In this document: in pieces, positions 1 through 5,180 of the stretch | Layout of the letters: each line of letters opens with the position of its first letter | How positions within the stretch are numbered: position 1 is the stretch's first letter | Source of the DNA: Acidimicrobiales bacterium | GTDB lineage: Bacteria; Actinomycetota; Acidimicrobiia; Acidimicrobiales; Poriferisodalaceae | Assembly: GCA_020439485.1 (NCBI GenBank) | Contig: JAGQSP010000750.1 | Location: 1 to 5,525, forward strand | Length of the DNA stretch: 5,525 bases | Direction of reading: 5' to 3' | The notes under the pieces: model-generated | Told to the model about the DNA's origin: nothing | The model's input: only the letters and a program-made list of their open reading frames with translations | Databases searched by the model: none | Program-made: the position numbers and the translations under genes

Positions 1-318
1 TTTTTCATGGGCGACACCTGGGACAACGACATGCCGCGGGGAGGCGCCGGTGACCGCAGCCACAACGGGCTCGCGAACTCGGCCAGCACGTCGGGCATCG
101 TCGAAGGATTCGCCGAGTGGTACTCGACAATGGTGCAGCGGCACATCCTGCGTGACCCCGATGCGCACATCTACACGTTCGGCGGTATCGACCTCGACCT
201 CGAAGGCGACATCGACGTCTGGGCTCCCCGCCACCAGCACCACGCCGAGGAATTCGCCATCGCAGGGCTGCTGCTGGATCTGGAGGACGGCCCCGGCGAC
301 TACGCGACCGATCCGGTG
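1..318 (+). other. Gluzincin-like metallopeptidase core, first visible part
   Basis: The first visible residues run FFMGDTWDND, then SHNGLANSAST, then IVEGFAEWYS. In gluzincin peptidases an HExxH helix is commonly followed by a Ser/His/Asn-containing segment and then an E-G-[FW]-A-[ED] helix whose first Glu is the third zinc ligand. Here that residue would be Glu33 (codon 103-105). The later helix containing EEFAIAGLLLDLEDG matches the usual 'E..VA..LWDLYDG' pattern that packs behind the active site. Zinc binding and catalysis cannot be confirmed because the HExxH region is outside the window. A catalytically dead homologue is possible. Confidence 0.6.
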
Positions 319-2028
319 AGACCGTCGGTGGGAGTTCGGTCGGTGACGGCGCTGGTCACGCAAAGCCATCGGGTTCAGCCCTACGAAGTGGTCGTCCGCA
401 ACGACGGTCGCACGGTCACCGACGATCTGCATGTGACGATGGTGCTTCTCGAAGATGGCGCGGAGGTGCGGCGGATTCCGGGATCGGTGGCCGTGCCCGA
501 GTTGGATCCGGGCAGCGAAACCACGGCCCTCGTTGTGGTGCCGATAGCGCCGAATCTGTTCACGTGGGACGACGTGCGCATCGAGGTCACAGAGAAGGTG
601 ATGGTGCGTCCCGCGGCCGACGATGACCCCATAGACCTGACCCTCGAAGAGGTCTGGACGACGCTTCGAGACTTTCGGTCCCTGAACGTCCGTACCCACT
701 TTGTGACCGACCTGTATGCGGCGTTTTCGGCAAAGGTCGGAAACGCCGACTCCAATGGCAACGGCAGGCCCGATGTCGATGATCTGTTCGTGGCGCACGG
801 TTTGTACAGCGACGCTGACGGCGGCCACGTCTACAACCCCGGCGTCGATGTCATCGGCCGCACCGACACCCCTACGCAGTCGCCGCGGTTCTCGGCCCTT
901 TACGACCTGCCCGGCGCGAAGTTGAGGATCGAAGGGCTTCCGGCGGGCACAAGGGTGGACATAGCAGTACTGCCCGGTGAGCCCCTCGACTATCTGGCCG
1001 ACATTCGGAGCACGAAGACAGACGCCGATGGGTACGTGTGGCTGACAGCGCCGCCACCGTCGGTTGGCGGTCACACAACTGTGGTGGCCATCCTGCCCGA
1101 TGGCAGCCAGGTCGTGGTGGGTGACTACACCGCCGCCGAGTTGTTCGCTCAGATAGAGCGGGCGGTGCCAGGCACCATCGATGTGTCTGACCGCGTCGGT
1201 GGTGGTGCTGAAGCAACCGGAACGGGATATCGCATGCTGGGCGCTGACGGGATGGTCTACTCGTTCGGATCAGCGACTGACCTGGGTAGTCCTGCCGCAG
1301 TGTTCGGCCCAGGCGAGCGAGCGGTCGCGATGGCGGCAACCCCCTCAGGCGAGGGGTACAGCATCCTCAGCGACACCAACACCGTGTACCGGTTTGGGGA
1401 CGCCCCGACCCTTGGTGGCTCGTCGTCGGTCGAGTTGATGCCGGGCGAACGCCTCACGACCATCGCCATCTCGCCCAGTGGGGACGGCACCTGGATCTTC
1501 TCGAGCCACGGCCGAGTCCTGACGTTTGGCGACGCAGGCCACTTCGGCGATCTGCTGGCACTAGACCTGCAGGGCGAGATCATCGGTTCGGTGGTTACAC
1601 CGAGCGGACTGGGGTACTACCTGATCGGCTCAGATGGTGGCGTATTCGCGTTCGGTGATGCATCGTTCCACGGCAGCATCCAGGGGATCGTCAATGACCT
1701 GGTGGGGCCCGGTCTCCCCGCCACCGAGTGGCTGGCCTGCCCTGTGGTCGGGTTGGTGCCCACATCGGACGGCGATGGCTACTGGCTGGTGGCTTGTGAT
1801 GGAGGTGTGTTCTCGTTTGGGTCGGCGCCCTACCGGGGCTCGGTTCCCGAGGTACTGCCCGGGGTGCCACTGAACCGTCCGATCAACGGAATGGTTGCAT
1901 ACGGTGGCGGTTATCTGATGGTTGCCAGTGACGGCGGCGCGTTCAACTTCGGTGCGCCGTTCTTCGGCAGCCTGGGCGCCAACCCCCCGGCCGAGCCGGT
2001 CGTCGCGATATCGCCCTATTCGGGCTGA
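1..2028 (+). CDS. Large metallopeptidase-like protein with C-terminal beta-propeller-type repeats (5' partial)
   Basis: The frame is open from base 1 to the TGA at 2026-2028, and the ATG at position 7 lies inside conserved-looking sequence, so the true start is upstream. Residues are numbered here from that ATG. Residues 1-104 and about 206-285 resemble the second half of a gluzincin zinc-peptidase core. They carry an EGFAEW motif with a candidate third zinc ligand (Glu33), an EEFAIAGLLLDLEDG helix and a late HGLYSD segment. The HExxH that would prove this must lie just left of the window. A CARDB/Ig-like segment (about 108-205) interrupts this core. A DxNxNGxxDxxD calcium-type loop (248-259), a second beta-rich domain (about 300-375) and six repeats (407-673) follow. 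The role is inferred to be extracellular or surface peptidase or adhesion, but no signal peptide is visible because the N-terminus is missing. The 3' end overlaps the convergent regulator gene by 13 bases. The frame is secure; activity is unproven. Confidence 0.9.
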   Translation, partial: FFMGDTWDNDMPRGGAGDRSHNGLANSASTSGIVEGFAEWYSTMVQRHILRDPDAHIYTFGGIDLDLEGDIDVWAPRHQHHAEEFAIAGLLLDLEDGPGDYATDPVRPSVGVRSVTALVTQSHRVQPYEVVVRNDGRTVTDDLHVTMVLLEDGAEVRRIPGSVAVPELDPGSETTALVVVPIAPNLFTWDDVRIEVTEKVMVRPAADDDPIDLTLEEVWTTLRDFRSLNVRTHFVTDLYAAFSAKVGNADSNGNGRPDVDDLFVAHGLYSDADGGHVYNPGVDVIGRTDTPTQSPRFSALYDLPGAKLRIEGLPAGTRVDIAVLPGEPLDYLADIRSTKTDADGYVWLTAPPPSVGGHTTVVAILPDGSQVVVGDYTAAELFAQIERAVPGTIDVSDRVGGGAEATGTGYRMLGADGMVYSFGSATDLGSPAAVFGPGERAVAMAATPSGEGYSILSDTNTVYRFGDAPTLGGSSSVELMPGERLTTIAISPSGDGTWIFSSHGRVLTFGDAGHFGDLLALDLQGEIIGSVVTPSGLGYYLIGSDGGVFAFGDASFHGSIQGIVNDLVGPGLPATEWLACPVVGLVPTSDGDGYWLVACDGGVFSFGSAPYRGSVPEVLPGVPLNRPINGMVAYGGGYLMVASDGGAFNFGAPFFGSLGANPPAEPVVAISPYSG
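328..621 (+). other. CARDB/Ig-like beta-sandwich segment inserted in the peptidase-like core
   Basis: Residues about 108-205 alternate short beta-strand-like stretches. They include PYEVVVRNDGRTVTDDLHV, then VRRIPGSVAVPELDPGS, then TTALVVVPI. The 'V.V.NDG...' opening, followed by 'V.VP.L.PG......V', is typical of CARDB or related Ig-like domains in exported proteins, which usually mediate adhesion or spacing. The segment lies between the 'DLEDGPGDYATD' helix end and the 'DLTLEEVW' helix, which look like consecutive parts of one peptidase fold. Domain borders are estimated by eye. Confidence 0.55.
748..783 (+). other. Calcium-binding loop motif (EF-hand/dockerin-like)
   Basis: Residues 248-259 read DSNGNGRPDVDD. 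Acidic or amide side chains occupy loop positions 1 (Asp248), 3 (Asn250), 5 (Asn252), 9 (Asp256) and 12 (Asp259), with Gly at position 6. This fits a canonical 12-residue calcium loop. A second acidic turn, SDADGGHVYNPGVD at about 268-281, follows but lacks an acidic residue at position 12. Calcium probably stabilises this region of an exported protein. The motif is short, so function is inferred. Confidence 0.6.
904..1131 (+). other. Second beta-rich (FN3/Ig-like) domain
   Basis: Residues about 300-375 contain successive amphipathic strands: KLRIEGLPAGTRVDIAVLP, then TDADGYVWLTAPP, then HTTVVAILPDGSQVVVGDY. This resembles a small beta-sandwich placed between the peptidase-like core and the repeat domain. 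A short helix-like stretch (TAAELFAQIERA) and a Gly-rich linker (VGGGAEATGTG) then lead into the repeats. I cannot assign a named family. Confidence 0.4.
1225..2025 (+). repeat. Six protein-level repeats of the GYWLV-DGGVFSFG type (putative beta-propeller)
   Basis: Six units begin at bases 1225, 1354, 1486, 1612, 1777 and 1909. The consensus is G-Y-x-L-[VI]-x-x-D-G-x-V-[FY]-x-F-G-[DS]-A-x-x-x-G-S. The spacing is 42-44 residues, except 55 between units 4 and 5. Units 2 to 6 are each preceded by a 'PVVGMxxTPSGxG'-like strand. Unit 1 lacks that strand, and an orphan copy (EPVVAISPYSG) ends the protein after unit 6. Units 4-6 are closest to consensus and units 1-3 have drifted. The DNA of the units is clearly diverged, so this is not a recent tandem duplication. 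Such repeats occur in many exported actinobacterial proteins; their binding partner is unknown to me. Confidence 0.85.
2016..2028. other. Tail-to-tail coding overlap of convergent genes
   Basis: The + strand gene stops with TGA at 2026-2028 and the - strand regulator stops with TAG at 2016-2018 (CTA on the + strand). The two coding regions therefore share 13 bases. Both frames keep their domain-supported products up to the end: the repeat-domain strand PVVAISPYSG on one side and the post-BTAD tail PVDRVQPE on the other. A weak GCCC/GGGC inverted repeat (2013-2016 and 2022-2025) spans the overlap but has no T-run. Confidence 0.92.
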
Positions 2029-5000
2029 ACGCGGTCAACGGGGCCGCGGGCTGCGCGAATTCGTCTTTCGAGCATGGCGGTTTCGGGGGATGGCTGGAGG
2101 TTGAGCTCGCCCAACATCGAGCGACACTGCGCCAGGGTTCGCAACGCACCTGGTGCGTCGCCCATCGCGTCCAGCGCAGCGGCAAGGCCACAGAAGGCGC
2201 GTTCGGACCATGGGTCGGCTTGGATACCTCGCCGTGCCGCATCAGCGGCCGCCTCGAACCGCCCACTGGCCACCAGCAGTTCGGCCAGGCGGATGGTGTG
2301 GCGAGCGCAGCGCCGACGAAACGACTCGCGATGGGGCTCCAGCTCGGTGTCGGTCGAGCCTGTGAGGTCGACCAGGTAGTCGCCGCGCCATGAGTTGACG
2401 ATCTCCGACAGGTGAGCCACCGCGCTCTGGGCGTCACCGTTGGCGAGGGCACGGTCCGCCATGCTCTCGAGTTGGTCGAACCGCCACGAGTCGACGATCA
2501 GGTGTTCGCCTCCGGTCAGCTCGAGTGATGCGTCGCGCTGGCGTACGAAGAATGGTGCGTCACCCGGTGACCTCTCGGGCTCCAGGACTCCGTGCAGGTA
2601 GTGAAGGGTCAGCCTCAGGTTCCGCGCTGCTGCTTCGGCGTCGAGTTCGGGCCACAACACCGCGGCCAAGCGGTCGCGGCTGACACTCCGGTGATGCACG
2701 AGATGCATCAGCAGCTGGCGAACACGGTCGCGGCGCCAGTCGGCAGAGTCGGTGGAGCGATCGCCATGCATCAGGGTCAGCGGCCCCAGTACCGCTATCC
2801 GCAGCGGCTCGGCGGGCGGAATCGGAACACGTCGAACAAGCCTTGCCGCGGTCTTTGCGTGTGGCAGGCCGGAGTCTGCGATGGCGCGAAGTGTGTGGCG
2901 GGTGGGCCCCGGCCAGCGGTTGGACGCGTACTCCAGGAGCGCAGTCGACCGTTCGTCTTTTGCAGCGCCAGCGGCGCAAGCCAATTCGATGACAGGTGGC
3001 AGAGGAAGGGCCGCAAACACCTGGGGCGGGTTGTCGATGGGTGTGTCGGCCACCGAGTAGCCGCCGTCGTTGCGCAAGCGCGTAACGGCAAGCGCCAGAC
3101 GCAGTTGCGGGCGGGCGGCGAAGCCTTCTGCGGTGTCGACCAGATGTACCGCGGTCTCGGCGTCGACCAGAAGGGGCACGCCCGGATGCCAAGCTATCGC
3201 TCGCCATTCGGCGCCGATGCGACCGGGTTCGGCCAGCAGCGCAGCAAGTGGTTCGGTGGTGCCTCGCTCCCCGTTTGTGGACAGGTCGAGGGTGGCAGCC
3301 AACACAGCTCTCGCCGATGCGAACCTCGGCAACTCGAACCCCGGACGGTGAGGTGCCGTCAAGTCGGCGAGGATCGCGTCGGCCTCGACTATCCGGCCCT
3401 GGTGCGCGGCGATGATTCCGCGCCATGCCTTCAGTTCCAGTTGCTCGCCGACGTTGTACCCACCACCGTCGAGCCATGGTGGCGAGTCGATGTCGACGTC
3501 GAGTTCGCCATCCAGGAACCGAACCAGCGATTCCGCAGCGGTTGACAGCAATGTCCCTCCCGCTCCGTCGCACCGCGCCGCCGCCAGCGCTGCCTGGCGT
3601 GCTGGTGCCAGCGCCAGGTTCGATCGACCGGTGTTCAGGTACGCGGCGGTTCGGTATAGGGGTACAAAAAACGCCAGCCGCGGCTCGAAATCGTCGACTG
3701 ACAGGTCCTTCAGTACGTCCAGAACGAGGTCGCCTTCGCCGCCGGCGTCTGCTTGAGCTGCCCGGTTCAGGACCCCGACTGCACTCAGGCCGGGAGCCGC
3801 GTGCTCGTAGCGTCTGGCGACCTGTCCCAGTTGCGCCAGTCGTGATTGGTTGCATGTGAGCCAGACCGAGAATGTGGCCCTGATCGCAGATCCGAGATAG
3901 CGGGCGATATCGCCCGAAGCCTCGAATGCGTCGAGTGCGGCGTCCATCTCGTCGTCCAGCTGGGCTGACCATGGGCGGGTCTCGCGCAGGCGGATCGCCC
4001 TGAGGTAGCGCACCTCGGCCCGGTCTTGCAGAGACTCTGGAATGGCGGCCAGCCATCGTTCGATCCGGTCGATTCCAGGCGGGGTGTTCTGGTCGTTGAT
4101 GGCGTCGTATAGCGCGGGCAGCCCAGACTGTTGGTCGCCTGCTGCCGCCAGCAGTTCCCAGGCGCGGCCAGGCTCACCCGTACCAAGCAACACCGCAGCG
4201 CCAGCTCGGCGTACGCGGTCAAGCTCGTCTGGGTTGGTGGTGGCCGAGAAGATGTCGCGCCACAGGTGATGAGGCCGCACGATGCCGCTCGGCTCGGCCG
4301 ACACCAACGGCAGGCTCGCCAGGTCGAAGGGTGCGGCGTCGTCACCGGTGCCGAAACCAGCTTCGCTGGCCACTGCCTCGATCTGTGCTGGTACGGCCCC
4401 GTCGACCAGTGCTGCGATCATCAACTGTTGGCGGTTGGTGGGGCTGATGTGCGAGAGCACCTCCTCCAGCGCAAAATCGGTGACCTTTCTCAACCCGAAT
4501 CTGTGGTGCAGAGTGAGCAGCGCCGCCCAGCCACCAAGGTCTGTCTCGGGGGCGCTGCGGTCTGCGCCTAGGTTGTCGGCCAGTTGTGCGCGCTCGCTGG
4601 GGCTGAACCGCAGGTCCTCTTCGGTCAGTTCTACAGCCCGATCGTGGGCCAAGAGACGCGCCAGCTTCAGCTCGAGTGACCTGCGCCCGGCCAGCACCAG
4701 GTGAGCGTTCGTCGGCAGGCTCTCCAGCAGTTGGGCGACGGCGATGGCGCCAGTCGAGTTCGGTTCGAGAGCCTGGGTGTCGTCGAGCAGAATGGCGATG
4801 TCGAGCGGAGCGTGTGTAGCCAGCATCTGCGCCACGTGCTCGACGGTTGCGTCGACAGAGCGCGGTTGGTGGTCGCCGCTCAGCAGTTGGGCCAGGGTCG
4901 ACAGCAGGGTCGAGGCGTCGTTGTCGCGCGCTTCTAGGCTCAGCCAGATGTCTCGACCGCGCGGTGAGATCGAGTTCGACGACATTGCTTGGGCGAGCAC

Positions 5001-5141
5001 CGTCGATTTCCCGAACCCCGCACCCGCAACGATAGATATGACGGCGCGATTCCATCGCTCGTCGAGGCGTTCGACGATGCGAGGGCGGGCCACGATGTGG
5101 GGCCCGAGCCGGGGCGCCGCAACCCGGGATTCAGGGTTCAC
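2016..5141 (-). CDS. MalT-type STAND NTPase transcriptional regulator with C-terminal winged helix and BTAD domain
   Basis: This 1041-residue cytoplasmic regulator is complete. The N-terminus has the GPHIVARPRIVERL entry motif of MalT/LAL-type STAND proteins. Next come a Walker A (AGAGFGKST, 39-47), a Walker B (ILLDD, 117-121), an LVLAGRR sensor-like segment (148-154) and the LRFSPSERAQL/GGWAALL region. Residues about 300-770 are Ala/Leu-rich and helical, as expected for TPR-like repeats that sense a ligand or partner. The C-terminus carries an OmpR-type winged helix (about 779-859: VLGPLTL, LLMHLV, LAAVLWPELDAEAAARNL) and a BTAD domain (about 883-1030: VDSWRFD, WRGDYLVDL). ATP-dependent oligomerisation with transcription activation is the family's known mode; the inducer and targets are unknown. 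The GTG at 5141 is the only start upstream of the motif, since an in-frame TGA lies at 5157-5159. It follows the transglutaminase-like gene closely and converges on the peptidase-like gene. Confidence 0.93.
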   Translation of the reverse strand: MNPESRVAAPRLGPHIVARPRIVERLDERWNRAVISIVAGAGFGKSTVLAQAMSSNSISPRGRDIWLSLEARDNDASTLLSTLAQLLSGDHQPRSVDATVEHVAQMLATHAPLDIAILLDDTQALEPNSTGAIAVAQLLESLPTNAHLVLAGRRSLELKLARLLAHDRAVELTEEDLRFSPSERAQLADNLGADRSAPETDLGGWAALLTLHHRFGLRKVTDFALEEVLSHISPTNRQQLMIAALVDGAVPAQIEAVASEAGFGTGDDAAPFDLASLPLVSAEPSGIVRPHHLWRDIFSATTNPDELDRVRRAGAAVLLGTGEPGRAWELLAAAGDQQSGLPALYDAINDQNTPPGIDRIERWLAAIPESLQDRAEVRYLRAIRLRETRPWSAQLDDEMDAALDAFEASGDIARYLGSAIRATFSVWLTCNQSRLAQLGQVARRYEHAAPGLSAVGVLNRAAQADAGGEGDLVLDVLKDLSVDDFEPRLAFFVPLYRTAAYLNTGRSNLALAPARQAALAAARCDGAGGTLLSTAAESLVRFLDGELDVDIDSPPWLDGGGYNVGEQLELKAWRGIIAAHQGRIVEADAILADLTAPHRPGFELPRFASARAVLAATLDLSTNGERGTTEPLAALLAEPGRIGAEWRAIAWHPGVPLLVDAETAVHLVDTAEGFAARPQLRLALAVTRLRNDGGYSVADTPIDNPPQVFAALPLPPVIELACAAGAAKDERSTALLEYASNRWPGPTRHTLRAIADSGLPHAKTAARLVRRVPIPPAEPLRIAVLGPLTLMHGDRSTDSADWRRDRVRQLLMHLVHHRSVSRDRLAAVLWPELDAEAAARNLRLTLHYLHGVLEPERSPGDAPFFVRQRDASLELTGGEHLIVDSWRFDQLESMADRALANGDAQSAVAHLSEIVNSWRGDYLVDLTGSTDTELEPHRESFRRRCARHTIRLAELLVASGRFEAAADAARRGIQADPWSERAFCGLAAALDAMGDAPGALRTLAQCRSMLGELNLQPSPETAMLERRIRAARGPVDRVQPE
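2052..2807 (-). other. C-terminal OmpR-like winged helix plus BTAD module
   Basis: Residues about 779-859 form the DNA-binding winged helix, with conserved LGPL, W802, LLMHL, LWPELD and AARNLRLTL features. Residues about 883-1030 form the helical BTAD domain, marked by VDSWRFDQLE, WRGDYL and the helical repeats up to MLERRIRAARG. This pair defines SARP-type activators, where it is usually at the N-terminus. Here it replaces the C-terminal LuxR helix-turn-helix that MalT-type proteins carry. Confidence 0.88.
4779..5102 (-). other. STAND-type P-loop NTPase module, Walker A to Walker B
   Basis: Within the regulator, residues 14-121 run from the PHIVARP entry motif through Walker A (bases 5004-5027, invariant Lys45-Ser46) to Walker B (bases 4779-4793, Asp120-Asp121). 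The intervening IWLSLEARDNDASTLLSTL segment matches the 'W.SLD..DND...FL..L' pattern of MalT-like ATPases. Both nucleotide-binding motifs are intact, so the module is predicted to bind ATP. The NTPase and its following winged-helix and arm regions probably extend to about residue 300 (base 4242). Confidence 0.85.
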
Positions 5142-5150
5142 CCCGGCGAG

Positions 5151-5153
5151 CCT
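5151..5153 (-). promoter_or_regulatory. Weak ribosome-binding site candidate for the regulator gene
   Basis: On the - strand an AGG, within the palindrome CCTAGG at 5151-5156, lies nine bases before the GTG start at 5139-5141. No fuller Shine-Dalgarno match is present in the gap. An in-frame TGA directly upstream (5157-5159) rules out a longer N-terminus. The weak site and the closeness of the upstream stop codon fit translational coupling, but this is inferred. Confidence 0.3.
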
Positions 5154-5180
5154 AGGTCAGCCAGCCGATGGGTTGCCCGG

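Noticed and set aside
7..9. ATG at position 7 as the start of the first gene
   Set aside because: The frame is open to base 1, and the ATG lies within peptidase-like sequence just before the EGFAEW motif. No ribosome site can be seen in the six bases upstream.
2013..2048. Inverted repeats as a bidirectional terminator
   Set aside because: GCCC/GGGC (2013-2025) has a four-base stem, and CGCGG/CCGCG (2030-2048) has a five-base stem with a nine-base loop. Neither has a T-run, and both are common by chance in GC-rich coding DNA.
2592..3545. 317-codon open frame on the + strand
   Set aside because: It is antisense to the regulator's helical middle. Its composition is low-complexity Gly/Arg/Val and no family motif is visible.
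2560..4056. 498-codon open frame on the - strand
   Set aside because: It overlaps the regulator in another frame on the same strand. The product is very rich in Arg, Gly and Pro with no domain pattern, typical of a shadow frame in GC-rich DNA.
4342..5055. 237-codon open frame on the - strand
   Set aside because: It is Arg-rich and lies within the NTPase coding region, whose Walker motifs are intact in the accepted frame.
5091..5093. Downstream GTG (codon 17) as the regulator start
   Set aside because: Starting here would remove the conserved PHIV part of the entry motif of MalT-type proteins; the GTG at 5141 keeps it.
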